Assembly: GCA_038210135.1 (NCBI GenBank)
Contig: JBBQWZ010000018.1
Location: 1-64,000 of the forward strand
Direction: 5' to 3'
DNA length: 64,000 nucleotides
Origin: JBBQWZ01 sp038210135
GTDB taxonomy: Bacteria; Acidobacteriota; Terriglobia; Bryobacterales; Bryobacteraceae
Numbering within the stretch: position 1 is the stretch's first letter; each line of letters starts with the position of its first letter. A program made the translations under genes and the position numbers. Shown piece by piece: positions 51,906-59,999 of the stretch. Below the pieces are notes generated by a model. The model ran no database searches, was not told the origin of the DNA, and saw only the letters and a program-made list of their open reading frames with translations.

Positions 51906-52263
51906 GCTTCGATTGAGGGTACCGTTAAGCTTCCCAAAGGTTACGAGCCATCCCCTGAACCCTGAGCGTAAGCGATGGGACTGGAACATCCTCGAATAGC
52001 ATCCAGGACGACCCCGGACCAGCATCGAGGCGCCACGAAGTGTGCCCGAGTGAGTATGCCTCCGCTGCCCTCTCCAGCTTGAAACCCGACCGTAAGGGAG
52101 GGGACTTCAGGGGCGTTCCCCAGCCATTCGACCGGCCTCAGAATCCAAGCCGCGACCAAAGTGCTCCGCAGGAGCACGTCGGAAGCGGACACTAACGTTG
52201 TTTTCGACCGAGTGCCCCCGCGCTCAAGCATTTCCCAAAGCAGCGCTTACCCTCCCTGCTACG
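51906..52263. other. Divergent intergenic region with dispersed repeats
   Basis: The region between the sigma factor and the CPBP protease holds one 25-nt repeat (51957-51981) and a variant at 52081-52105. I see no gene and no clear promoter hexamers; the ECF promoter of the unit would be expected here but its motif is unknown. Confidence 0.5.
51957..51981 (+). repeat. Dispersed 25-nt intergenic repeat (copy 2)
   Basis: gaaccctgagcgtaagcgat plus gggac, identical to copy 1 (reverse strand) and to copy 3 at 53297. Confidence 0.85.
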
Positions 52264-53247
52264 ATGAAGTCGTCGATGCGCGTCCTACGCCCCTATCTGC
52301 TGATTGTGCTCGCAGTTTGGGGCGTGGCCACCCTCGCCGCCTACCTCTACGCGCAGCAAATCAACGTACCCTGGAACTCCGTGCGAGGACTGCTCCCGGC
52401 CTTCCTGCTCGAAGCCGCATTCTACGTCGCGCTGGGGCGCGAGGATCTTCGCAAGATGCTCGAAACGCTCCCTCCGCCGATGCTCGCGTTTTGGATGTGG
52501 ATCACGGCGATGGCGCCGTTCGTTGTCGCCGGACTGGCATCTTCCCCCAAGAACTTCGCCGTCCTTGCCGCCATGACCCTGGTGGCGTCGTTCTGGTACG
52601 TGGTTCTACCGCACAAGCCGCTGACCGACTTCGTTTTTCTGGCACTACTCGCCGCCGCGATGCTCACGAAAGTGTTCGAAAAACTGTACGTCAGCCCCAT
52701 ACCGAAACTCCACCTCGAAATTCTTGGGCAGCTGATGCTCATCCGCACGGCGGTGTTCGCGTTGCTTTGCCTGCGGAAAATGCGCGGAGTCGGCTTCGGC
52801 TTTATCCCCTCGCGCAAGGATTGGCTGGTCGGCACGCAGTATTACCTGATGTTCCTGCCCGTCGCCGTTGCCTTGGCGCTGTGGCTGAAGTTCATCACCG
52901 TCCGCTGGCCCCCTTACCCCTGGTGGAAGGCTTCGCTCATCGCGCTCGGAACCTTCCTCGGAATCCTTTGGGTCGTCGCACTGAGCGAAGAATTTCTGTT
53001 CCGCGGACTGCTCCAACAGTGGATTGACAAGCTATCCGGCAACAAATGGGTGGGCCTGGTGACGGCGTCGATCCTGTTCGGCTCCGTGCATCTCTGGTTC
53101 CGAGCCTTCCCGAACTGGCGCTTCGCCATCCTCGCGGGTGTCGCCGGAATCTTCTACGGCCTGGCCTTCCGCTCCGGCCACGGAATCCGCGCCTCCATGG
53201 TCACCCACGCCCTGGTCGTCACCACCTGGAAAACCTTCGCCGGCTAG
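52264..53247 (+). CDS. CPBP-family intramembrane metalloprotease
   Basis: A 327-residue multi-pass membrane protein with the ABI/CPBP motifs: EEFLFRG (EExxxR) near residue 245, FGSVHLW (FxxxH) near 270 and HALVVTTW near the end. Family members cleave or process prenylated or other membrane proteins, and some give bacteriocin self-immunity. The N-terminal 200 residues are further helices. ATG 52264 is chosen over one 66 nt upstream, which would add a non-hydrophobic leader. Confidence 0.85.
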   Translation: MKSSMRVLRPYLLIVLAVWGVATLAAYLYAQQINVPWNSVRGLLPAFLLEAAFYVALGREDLRKMLETLPPPMLAFWMWITAMAPFVVAGLASSPKNFAVLAAMTLVASFWYVVLPHKPLTDFVFLALLAAAMLTKVFEKLYVSPIPKLHLEILGQLMLIRTAVFALLCLRKMRGVGFGFIPSRKDWLVGTQYYLMFLPVAVALALWLKFITVRWPPYPWWKASLIALGTFLGILWVVALSEEFLFRGLLQQWIDKLSGNKWVGLVTASILFGSVHLWFRAFPNWRFAILAGVAGIFYGLAFRSGHGIRASMVTHALVVTTWKTFAG

Positions 53248-53460
53248 GCATCCTGCACTCGACCGTCAGGTCGCGCTTACTAACTTCAGACGGGTTGAAC
53301 CCTGAGCGTAAGCGATGGGACTCTGGCTCTCAGCACCGTAACCCGCGGGTAGGGACGCCCCTCGATCTCCGGCATCTCCGGCATCTCCGGCATCTCTGGC
53401 ATGTTTGGCCGACTCTCTGCGTTCTCGGTTCTGAGGGAGGAAATACCTAAAGCGGGACCA
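53248..53460. repeat. Intergenic repeats: 25-nt element and 9-nt tandem array
   Basis: Copy 3 of the dispersed element is at 53297-53321. A microsatellite of catctccgg units (about four) runs from 53368 to 53402. No gene is seen. Confidence 0.75.
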
Positions 53461-53465
53461 GTCAT

Positions 53466-53494
53466 TTGACAATAGTCGTCATAACAAGTAATAT
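53466..53494 (+). promoter_or_regulatory. Consensus sigma-70 promoter of the MarR gene
   Basis: TTGACA (53466-53471), 17-nt spacer, TAATAT (53489-53494). The predicted transcription start is 53501, which is the G of the GTG start codon, so the mRNA should be leaderless. Confidence 0.75.
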
Positions 53495-53500
53495 CGACCT

Positions 53501-53962
53501 GTGGCCGGAAAGCTTCAAGCCGAGATCGCCCAATCGAAACCCTTCGAATCGATTGAAGCCGAAGCGATGCTCAATATCGCCAAAACCGCCGACGTGATCG
53601 CCCAATCCATGGACGCCGTCCTCAAGCCCTACGGCATCTCGCAAACGCAATACAACGTCCTCCGGATCCTGCGCGGTGCCGGTAGCGATGGCCTCTCCTG
53701 CCGCCAGATCGGCGAACGCATGATCGCCCACGACCCGGACGTCACCCGCCTGCTCGACCGTATGGAGAAGGCCACCCTGATCACACGCGATCGCGCCACC
53801 ACTGACCGCCGCGTCGTCGTAACTAAAATCACCGCCACCGGTCTGAAGCTGATCGACCAGTTGGACAAACCCCTCGACGCAAGCCTGCATGAGTCGCTGG
53901 GGCACATCAATAAAAAGAAGCTCGCGACCTTAATTGACCTGCTTGAGTTGATCCGTAAATGA
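53501..53962 (+). CDS. MarR-family transcriptional regulator
   Basis: A 153-residue MarR protein with dimerisation helices at both ends and a winged helix (YGISQTQYNVLRILRGAG, LSCRQIGERMIAHDPDVTRL, LDRMEKATLITRDR, DRRVVVTKITATGLKL). The DxR and wing residues are in place. It is followed 85 bp later by the YceI gene, a common MarR-YceI pairing in which MarR represses YceI. GTG start, apparently leaderless. The sensed ligand is unknown. Confidence 0.9.
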   Translation: MAGKLQAEIAQSKPFESIEAEAMLNIAKTADVIAQSMDAVLKPYGISQTQYNVLRILRGAGSDGLSCRQIGERMIAHDPDVTRLLDRMEKATLITRDRATTDRRVVVTKITATGLKLIDQLDKPLDASLHESLGHINKKKLATLIDLLELIRK

Positions 53963-54047
53963 TCTTTTTTGCATCCAACAGTCGTTGTCACGATTGTTGT
54001 GATTGCTAACCATAAACGTACCAGAGCAAAAGAAAAGAGGAACCACC

Positions 54048-54599
54048 ATGACCGCCACGCAAACCACCACCGCCACTTCATACACCATCGATCCGTTGCA
54101 CTCCCGCGCGCACTTCAAGGTTCGCCACCTGATGATCGCCTGGGTCCGCGGCGAATTCCAGAATGTCTCGGGAACGGTCAGCTTCGATCCCAACAACCTC
54201 GCCTCTTCGAGCATCGTCGCCAGGATCGACGCCTCGACGATCAAGACCGGCGTGGACGACCGCGACACCCACCTCAAGAGCGGTGATTTCCTCGACGTCG
54301 CCAACTTCCCCACGCTCGAATTCAAATCGACCGCCATTCGCGCCAAGGGCGACAGCTACGAAGTGGACGGCGAACTGACCATCCACGGAGTCACTAAGCC
54401 GGAAACACTGGTCATCGACGAACTCAGCGGCGAGACCAAGGACCCCTGGGGCAACACCAAGCGCGGCGCGACAGCGACTGCCCGGATCAACCGCAAGGAC
54501 TTCGGGCTCACCTGGAACGCGGCTCTTGAAACCGGCGGCGTCGTCGTCGGCGAAGAGATCCAGATCAGCATCGAGCTCGAACTAACAAAACTGTTGTGA
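54048..54599 (+). CDS. YceI-family lipid-binding protein
   Basis: A 183-residue YceI protein: DPLHSRAHFKVRHLMIAWVR at the N-terminus, then repeated beta strands (SIVARIDASTIKTGVDDRD, HLKSGDFLDVANFPTLEFKS, GELTIHGVTKP) and FGLTWNAALETGGVVVG. The fold is a lipocalin-like barrel that binds polyisoprenoids. No signal peptide is present, so this copy is cytoplasmic. aagagg precedes ATG 54048. It is probably controlled by the MarR gene upstream. Confidence 0.92.
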   Translation: MTATQTTTATSYTIDPLHSRAHFKVRHLMIAWVRGEFQNVSGTVSFDPNNLASSSIVARIDASTIKTGVDDRDTHLKSGDFLDVANFPTLEFKSTAIRAKGDSYEVDGELTIHGVTKPETLVIDELSGETKDPWGNTKRGATATARINRKDFGLTWNAALETGGVVVGEEIQISIELELTKLL

Positions 54600-54635
54600 G
54601 CGTGATCTGACAACCTCCCGTGGGAGAATGGGCGC

Positions 54636-55610
54636 ATGGCGTCTCCCGCAATCTCGCCAGTGATGCAGTATCTCGAGCTTCACGGCTACGAGACCCTGTT
54701 CGCCGTCGTGATGGCGGAGCAACTGGGTGCGCCCATTCCCGCCGTTCCCGTCCTGCTCGCTGTCGGCGCGCTTCTCGGGACCAGAGGCTACACGCTGGGC
54801 GAGTCGCTTTTCTTATCCATCGCCGCCTGTTTGCTCGCTGACACGCTCTGGTTCCTGATCGGCAAATATCGGGGCGGATCGGTTCTCCAACTTCTCTGCC
54901 GGATCTCGCTCGAGCCGGATTCCTGCGTCAGCAGTTCGCGCTACTGGTTTCACCGGCTGGGCGCGTGGCTGCTTCTGGTCGCCAAGTTCGTACCCGGCCT
55001 CAGCACGGTCGCACCGCCCATGGCCGCCATTTCGAAAATGCCGCTCTGGCGCTTCGTGCTCTCCGACGGATTGGGTTCGGCGTTGTGGTCGGGCGTATTT
55101 CTCGCCCTCGGATACGCGTTCCGGACACAGCTCGAATACGTCGGTGAAATTGCCGGACGCACAGGCTTTTCCTTGGTGGCGTTCATCGCCGCGTGGGCGT
55201 TGTTCAAGTGGTGGCAGCGACGCCGATTCCTGAACAATCTGCGCATCGCGCGTCTCACCGCCTGGGAATTGCTTAAGAAGATGGAGGCGAACGAGCCGCT
55301 CACCGTGGTGGATCTCCGTCATGCCACCGAGGTCGAGTCCGACTCGAAGAAGATCGCCGGAGCCATTTGGATCGACCGCGGCCGCATTGCGGAATTGCAT
55401 CACGAAATTCCGCGCGACCGGGACGTGATTCTCTACTGCACTTGACCCAACGAAGCCACTAGCGCCCGTGCGGCGCTACAACTCAAGAAGCTGGGAGTTA
55501 CGCGCGTGCGTCCGCTGCAAGGCGGATTCCGCGAGTGGGAACATCTGGGATATCCGATGGAGTTCATTCTGCCCGGCGAATTGTCCGCCGCCGCCCATAG
55601 CGGCGCGTAA
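54636..55610 (+). CDS. DedA membrane / rhodanese fusion with in-frame TGA (candidate selenoprotein)
   Basis: A 324-codon gene. Residues 1-205 are a DedA/VTT membrane domain (EQLGAPIPAVPVLLAVGALL, VAKFVPGLSTVAPPMA). Residues 220-324 are a rhodanese domain (LTVVDLRHATEVESDS, VILYCT, then after the TGA at 55443 PNEATSARAALQLKKLG, PLQGGFREWEHLGYPMEF). The TGA is codon 270, two after Cys268, where related proteins as I recall have CxCPNE. A hairpin follows 14 nt later. I infer selenocysteine, giving C-T-U; a nonsense mutation is the alternative. Reading stops at TGA without Sec would lose the rhodanese half. Confidence 0.7.
55460..55478 (+). promoter_or_regulatory. Candidate bacterial SECIS hairpin
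   Basis: tagcgcc (55460-55466) and ggcgcta (55472-55478) form a perfect 7-bp stem around the loop cgtgc. The loop starts 22 nt after the TGA and has GU at its second and third positions, which fits the general bacterial SECIS pattern. Because it overlaps coding sequence, chance cannot be excluded. Confidence 0.55.
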
Positions 55611-55627
55611 CCAACGGGAAGCGTAAC

Positions 55628-56842
55628 TTACTGCGCCGCCGCCGGGCGGACGGCCATGCCGTCTTTCAAGGTTCGCTCGGTGGGCAGGGCGACCAGATCG
55701 CCTTCCTTCAAGCCGTCCACCTGCGTGCGGGTGATATTCGCGACGCCGATTTTAACTTTCTTCCAACGGAGCTGTCCGCCGTCGAGCACGAAGACGCCGG
55801 CCTCGCCATTCTCGCGGCGGAGCACTTCCTTCGGAACCGCCAGCACGTTCTCAGCGACCTTCGACTTGATCTCGGCGTTGATGTTGGTTCCGGGCAGCAG
55901 TTCGTTGTTCTGGTTTTCGATGATGCAGATCACTTCGCCGACCTGCCTCGTGCCGAGGGGCACGATCTGGCTGGGCAGGCGGTTGACTGCGCCTTTCCAG
56001 GTCTTGCCCGGCTGCGCATCCCAGGTAATCTGCACGGGCATGCCGACGGCCACGCGGCCCAACTCGGGCTCGTCTACGAACACGTTGACGCGCACGCGAT
56101 CGAGGCGGCCGATATTCGCGACCAGGTCGCCGCGGTTCAAGTAGGCTCCGCGTTTGATATCGAATTGATAGATGACACCGTCGAGCGGAGCGCGGATGAC
56201 GCTAAGGGCAACGCGCTCGTCGGCCAGCCTGGCGGCTGCCTGTGCGTCTTTCAGACGCGCTTCGGCGGACGTCCGGTCGGTGCTCGCGACCAGCGACTGA
56301 CGGCGCTGCTCGAAGCCGCGAATCTGCAATTCGGCGCGATCGAGGCGGTCTTTCGCGGCGGTCACTTCGGCGCGCGTAACGGCCTTCTTCTCTTCCAGGC
56401 GGCGCAGCGTTTCGTAATCCTTGCGCGCCTGATCGCGTTCGAGCGTCGCCCGTTCGATCCCGGTGTTGATTTCCGCGAGATCGACGGAGCGGCCTCCGCG
56501 GCGCAGCACTTCGAGCTCGGATTGCACTTGCGCGATGCGCGACTGCGCGGCGGCGAGATCGGCGCGGGCGTCGCGGGCATCGAGTTCGACCAGCGGAGTT
56601 CCTCTGACTACCTGGCGGCCCTTCTCGACCAATATCTTTTCGACCAGCCCCTCGCGATCGGTGCGCGCAGTGCCCCATTCAATGGGTTCGACGCGGCCAT
56701 TGGTAGGCAACGTACTGACGATGGTTTCGCGCGTGACCTTGGTGAACGGAACTTCGGGCGGCCGGCTCTTCCAGGCGGTCAGCCAGGCGATAGCACCGCC
56801 GACCACAGCCACAGCTACGATTGCGAGTAAGACCCTTCTCAT
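55628..56842 (-). CDS. HlyD/RND-type efflux periplasmic adaptor
   Basis: A 404-residue membrane-fusion protein: one N-terminal membrane helix (VLLAIVAVAVVGGAIAWL), lipoyl halves (GRVEPIEWGTARTDREGLVE and APLDGVIYQFDIKRGAYLNR), a long coiled-coil hairpin between (about 100-215), and a beta-barrel with membrane-proximal domain. It would link an inner-membrane transporter to an outer-membrane channel, but no transporter or TolC gene lies next to it. ATG 56842 lies 5 bp after the preceding stop. Confidence 0.88.
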   Translation of the reverse strand: MRRVLLAIVAVAVVGGAIAWLTAWKSRPPEVPFTKVTRETIVSTLPTNGRVEPIEWGTARTDREGLVEKILVEKGRQVVRGTPLVELDARDARADLAAAQSRIAQVQSELEVLRRGGRSVDLAEINTGIERATLERDQARKDYETLRRLEEKKAVTRAEVTAAKDRLDRAELQIRGFEQRRQSLVASTDRTSAEARLKDAQAAARLADERVALSVIRAPLDGVIYQFDIKRGAYLNRGDLVANIGRLDRVRVNVFVDEPELGRVAVGMPVQITWDAQPGKTWKGAVNRLPSQIVPLGTRQVGEVICIIENQNNELLPGTNINAEIKSKVAENVLAVPKEVLRRENGEAGVFVLDGGQLRWKKVKIGVANITRTQVDGLKEGDLVALPTERTLKDGMAVRPAAAQ

Positions 56843-56847
56843 TTCGG

Positions 56848-57414
56848 CTAGTTCTTTCGCGGACGCATGCAACAGTCAAACAGGATCTGCCATTCGGCGA
56901 GCTGGATCCGGCGGGCGGCTTCTTCGGACGGCGAGTTCGGCTGCTTCCGCGCGCGTTCGCAAAACAAGATGAACGCGAACGGGTCCCAGATGGAGCGGTG
57001 CGACCGGAACTCGGCGGCCGGCAGCTCGAGCAGGATTTCCGACGCGGCGCGCGCGACCTTCGGGAAGACAGGATGCTGGGGACCTAGCCGGCGAAACCAG
57101 TACGCGGCGTTACCAGGGTCCGGCTCCATGCGGTGCAGGAATCCATGCCAGTACGTGCCCTCGTCGTTCTTCAAGTCCTGGGCGATTTTGTGGGCCTCGT
57201 CGAATTCCGAAAAATAGATCCACAGGGCGCTGAGTGCCGATTTGGGCCGTCGCGCGTCCGGCCACGCCTTCTTGGCATCGAGCTTTTGCAGGCGGGAAGC
57301 CGCCTCGCTCGATAGGCAGCCGGAAACGACAAGCGGCATCGGTCTCAAGCCGCTTCCGTCGAGGGCGAGGATATCTGAGACAAGGGGCCCATAGGCGTTC
57401 GGATCAAAAATCAT
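56848..57414 (-). CDS. Conserved hypothetical protein
   Basis: A 188-residue soluble protein, probably all-helical, with conserved-looking aromatic stretches (WIYFSEFDEAHKIAQDL, GTYWHGFLHRMEPDPGNAAY, YWFRRLGPQHPVFPKV) of a kind I have seen in acidobacterial hypothetical proteins. It is 5 bp upstream of the HlyD-type gene and probably cotranscribed. No function can be assigned. Confidence 0.65.
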   Translation of the reverse strand: MIFDPNAYGPLVSDILALDGSGLRPMPLVVSGCLSSEAASRLQKLDAKKAWPDARRPKSALSALWIYFSEFDEAHKIAQDLKNDEGTYWHGFLHRMEPDPGNAAYWFRRLGPQHPVFPKVARAASEILLELPAAEFRSHRSIWDPFAFILFCERARKQPNSPSEEAARRIQLAEWQILFDCCMRPRKN

Positions 57415-57524
57415 TCCGAGAAGAGGTTCTGTTCCTATTGTGACATCACCGTCAGGGGGGCGAGAGATTTGTTCGCGGCTCGGGTAGGGAGCGGCCCTCG
57501 CCTACGCTTGGGAGTTATGCCTCG

Positions 57525-57764
57525 TTAGTGGAAGGCGGCCAGAAAGCCGAAGGAGAAAGCGGCGAGGCAGGCCAGGGTGAGGCCGATTGCGAGGAGTAGG
57601 ACGGTTGCTTTCCGCAGACGGACTTTGCCGGGCGGGGTTGGCGGCGGCGAGGCTTTGAGAGATCCGAGTTTCCCGATTTGGTCGTCGAGAGCCTTCTCGA
57701 GCTTGGCGGATTCCGCGGCCAGGTTCGCCGCGAGATGGGTTGCGTTACCGAATGGACTGGGCAC
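57525..57764 (-). CDS. Small tail-anchored membrane protein
   Basis: A 79-residue protein with a helical soluble N-terminus (AESAKLEKALDDQIGKLGSL) and a C-terminal hydrophobic helix (VLLLAIGLTLACLAAFSFGF). It starts with GTG, overlapping the coiled-coil gene by 20 bp, so the two are probably made together and may interact. Unknown function. Confidence 0.5.
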   Translation of the reverse strand: MPSPFGNATHLAANLAAESAKLEKALDDQIGKLGSLKASPPPTPPGKVRLRKATVLLLAIGLTLACLAAFSFGFLAAFH

Positions 57765-58497
57765 TGGCTTGCGGATTTCTTTGCGGAAGTTGTTTCGCGG
57801 ACTGGAGCAGCTTGGGCCGCTTCGGTTCCGGCATCACCGCGAGTTTCGAGACGGCGGCGGCGTATAGGCTGAATTTGGCCTCGATTCGCTGGAAAGCGCC
57901 GCGCTGTTCGATCAGGCCGGCTTCGAGTACGGATCCGGATTCTTTGGCGGCTTCGAGCTCGACGTGCAAAGCGGCGACTTCCGCCTGATGACGCGCCTTT
58001 TCCATTTCGAGCTCCCGGTGCAGATCTTCAAAGCAGGTCTTCGGAGAGGCCGATTCGCGAGCCGATTCGAGTTCGTTGATGAGCCGCGCGATGTGCTCGC
58101 GATGCGCGGCGCGTTCACTTTCGAGTACCTGCAGGACTTCCTGCTTTTCATTCCTCGACGCGCGCACCGTGTTTCGTTCCTCCTCGAATTGGGCGAGATC
58201 GAACTGCAGGGTGGCACGGTCAGCGTCGAGGGCGGCTTGCAATTCCTCCAGCTGCTCGCGATCCCCCGAGGGCGGAGGCTGAGGATCGAAAGGGGCATTT
58301 TCGATCGCTCGAAGAATCAGCCGGGCGTGTTCAATTTGCACTTCCTGCTGCTGGATCAATTGGCGCAGGCCGGCGGGGATTTGGCCGGACTGTTCGGCGA
58401 GCCGGGTTCGCAGGGCGGCGATTTCGTGATCTTTGGCGGCAAGCTCCTCCTGAAGTTCGGCCAGGAAATCGGAAATGCGCTGACCGGTGGAAGGCAT
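57745..58497 (-). CDS. Coiled-coil protein of unknown function
   Basis: A 250-residue protein that is almost entirely heptad-type coiled coil (AELQEELAAKDHEIAALRTR, LEELQAALDADRATLQFDLA, FEEERNTVRASRNEKQEVLQ, LHRELEMEKARHQAEVAALH), ending in a basic, disordered tail. ATG 58497 has a G-rich binding site; a longer upstream open frame is composed of Pro/Ser/Arg and is a shadow of the neighbouring gene. It may be structural or a partner of the tail-anchored protein. Confidence 0.65.
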   Translation of the reverse strand: MPSTGQRISDFLAELQEELAAKDHEIAALRTRLAEQSGQIPAGLRQLIQQQEVQIEHARLILRAIENAPFDPQPPPSGDREQLEELQAALDADRATLQFDLAQFEEERNTVRASRNEKQEVLQVLESERAAHREHIARLINELESARESASPKTCFEDLHRELEMEKARHQAEVAALHVELEAAKESGSVLEAGLIEQRGAFQRIEAKFSLYAAAVSKLAVMPEPKRPKLLQSAKQLPQRNPQASAQSIR

Positions 58498-58537
58498 CGG
58501 TTCCCCGCGAGGTAGTAGCTGGCGGACGGGATTATTC

Positions 58538-59053
58538 TCAGTTGGGTTTGAGATCCAGGCGCGTGCGTGTTTCGCGAGGTTCGCCGCGGGCGGTGTACAT
58601 CTGCTCCAGCCCAGTAATAATGACGGCGTTCGCGGTGGCGAGCTCGACCGTGAAGGTGCGCCGGAGGAACCACGAGGCACCGGAGCCGGCGTCGAAGGTG
58701 TCAAAGAAGTAGCGGGCGAATTGATCGGGAGAGGTCGCCGTGGGGATGCCTTCGTCGAAAGGCGCGAGCATGGCTTGTTCGACGGCGGCGTTGAGTTTGG
58801 CTTTGACGGCTTCGGTCGGGGCGACGACGAATTCGGGATATTCGATGCGGACGGTGGCGCAGTCCGGTTTGCCGTCTTCAAGACACCCGGGCAAAGCCTT
58901 TTCATAGACGCGAGTTTCAAAGCGGATGCGGAGCGGCGCGGGAGCGGGCGGTCCGCAGGCGGCAAGCAGGAGCGCGACGGCGAGGATGGCAACGATGGGG
59001 ATTATGGAGACGATGGGAACGATGGAGACGATGGAGATGATGAGCCGCCGCAA
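58538..59053 (-). CDS. Putative lipoprotein, DUF3298-like
   Basis: About 171 residues. A long hydrophobic leader ends in the lipobox LLAAC, followed by a beta-rich domain (IRFETRVYEKALPGCLEDGK, CATVRIEYPEFVVAPTEAVK, SWFLRRTFTVELATANAVII) that resembles DUF3298/RsiV-type proteins. The leader is encoded by 9-bp repeats (atggagacg-like, in 59000-59040), which may vary in number. The start is uncertain: TTG 59053 is used since a longer frame enters an intergenic repeat at 59126. Confidence 0.55.
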   Translation of the reverse strand: MRRLIISIVSIVPIVSIIPIVAILAVALLLAACGPPAPAPLRIRFETRVYEKALPGCLEDGKPDCATVRIEYPEFVVAPTEAVKAKLNAAVEQAMLAPFDEGIPTATSPDQFARYFFDTFDAGSGASWFLRRTFTVELATANAVIITGLEQMYTARGEPRETRTRLDLKPN

Positions 59054-59125
59054 AGGGGGATCGTAGCATGCTGCGTCCAGTTTGGTGAGCGCGATCTGAG
59101 GTCGCGCACTCGCACCGCGCGCATT

Positions 59126-59218
59126 GAACCCGGAGCGTAAGCGACGGGACTTGCAATCTCCACCCACACTCTTACGATCGCGCCTCGATAAGAGTCCCGT
59201 CGCTGACGCTCCGGGTTC
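59126..59218. repeat. Dispersed 25-nt elements as an inverted pair
   Basis: Copies at 59126-59150 and 59194-59218 are in opposite orientation, 43 bp apart, so the transcript could fold into a long hairpin. Both are diverged from the other copies in the same way (cggagcg and gacggg), so they likely arose together. The second overlaps the stop of the YhhN gene. Confidence 0.85.
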
Positions 59219-59852
59219 AGGCCGGATGGGAGGGCCGGTTGTTGGCGCTGAGGACTCCTAGGGCCAAGCCGTATTGGCCCAGAACGTAGGTGGACCACAC
59301 TAACCAGCCTCGCAGGGGAACGGGTCCGACGAATTTGTTGGCGGCGAGAATGGAGTCGGAAATGAGGAAGAGAAGGGCTCCGGCGATGACCCATTCGGGA
59401 CGGATTTTGGAGGCGATGCTGGTCACGGCCATGGCGGTGATCGCGGCCATATAAGCCCACACCGGGATGACGAGATTGCCGAGATACGGAGTCAGCCAGA
59501 GCGCGAAGGCGACGCTGTAGGCGGCGACCACGATCATCATCGCGAGCTGCTGCCGGTCGGGTGCGGTGGTCCGTTTTCTCAGGAACAGGGTCGAGTATAC
59601 GAGATGTGCGCAGAGGAACGAAGCGAGTCCGACAGGGAATAGCGAGGGGGCAATGTCGAGGAGGATGTCGCCCAGGCTGGAGAAGGCGAGGGCAATCGCC
59701 AGAAGGGGTTCGGCGCGCTGCCAGGCCAAAAGGGCCAAGGGAGCGATGGAGAGTCCTTTGAGCAGGACGACGCCGGGATAGGGCTGCCAGGGAATGGTGA
59801 GGAAGTAGAGGACGCTGGCGATGATCGAGACAAGCAGCGGCACGGAAAGCAT
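59217..59852 (-). CDS. YhhN-family membrane protein (lysoplasmalogenase-like)
   Basis: A 211-residue multi-pass membrane protein with YhhN features: LAFSSLGDILLDI around residue 60, the aromatic middle (YSTLFLRKR, ALWLTPYLGNLVIPV), and GALLFLISDSILAANKF near residue 165. Characterised relatives (TMEM86) hydrolyse the vinyl ether of lysoplasmalogens. The bacterial role is likely membrane lipid turnover. Confidence 0.85.
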   Translation of the reverse strand: MLSVPLLVSIIASVLYFLTIPWQPYPGVVLLKGLSIAPLALLAWQRAEPLLAIALAFSSLGDILLDIAPSLFPVGLASFLCAHLVYSTLFLRKRTTAPDRQQLAMMIVVAAYSVAFALWLTPYLGNLVIPVWAYMAAITAMAVTSIASKIRPEWVIAGALLFLISDSILAANKFVGPVPLRGWLVWSTYVLGQYGLALGVLSANNRPSHPA

Positions 59853-59885
59853 TCCGTCAGATGTTAGCGTGTTTCCTCAGTTATG

Positions 59886-59968
59886 CACAGGCCGGAGGCC
59901 TATGCGAGGGTTGTGCACAGGCCGGAGGCCCATGCGAGGGTTGTGCACAGGCCGGAGGCCCATGCCAC
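59886..59968. repeat. 30-nt tandem array of the ggccggaggcc element
   Basis: Units begin cacaggccggaggcc at 59886, 59916 and 59946 (the last partial), each followed by (t/c)atgcgagggttgtg. The core is the same hairpin as in the 3181 array, but with a different linker, so arrays arose independently from the same element. Confidence 0.88.
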
Positions 59969-59999
59969 CGGAGGCCTTTGTTACCCGCGCCTCGATGAG

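Noticed and set aside
51906..52025. N-terminal extension of the ECF sigma factor
   Set aside because: The extension translates a dispersed intergenic repeat, so a GTG at 51905 is preferred.
53368..53402. Regulatory or coding meaning of the catctccgg repeats
   Set aside because: It is a short microsatellite in an intergenic gap with no associated feature.
54636..55445. A normal 269-residue DedA protein ending at the TGA
   Set aside because: The rhodanese domain is cut in the middle and continues in frame immediately after the TGA with intact motifs, so termination there is not the simplest reading.
57745..58992. A 415-codon form of the coiled-coil protein
   Set aside because: The first 165 codons are Pro/Ser/Arg-rich antisense-type sequence overlapping the lipoprotein gene in another frame; the coiled coil begins at ATG 58497.
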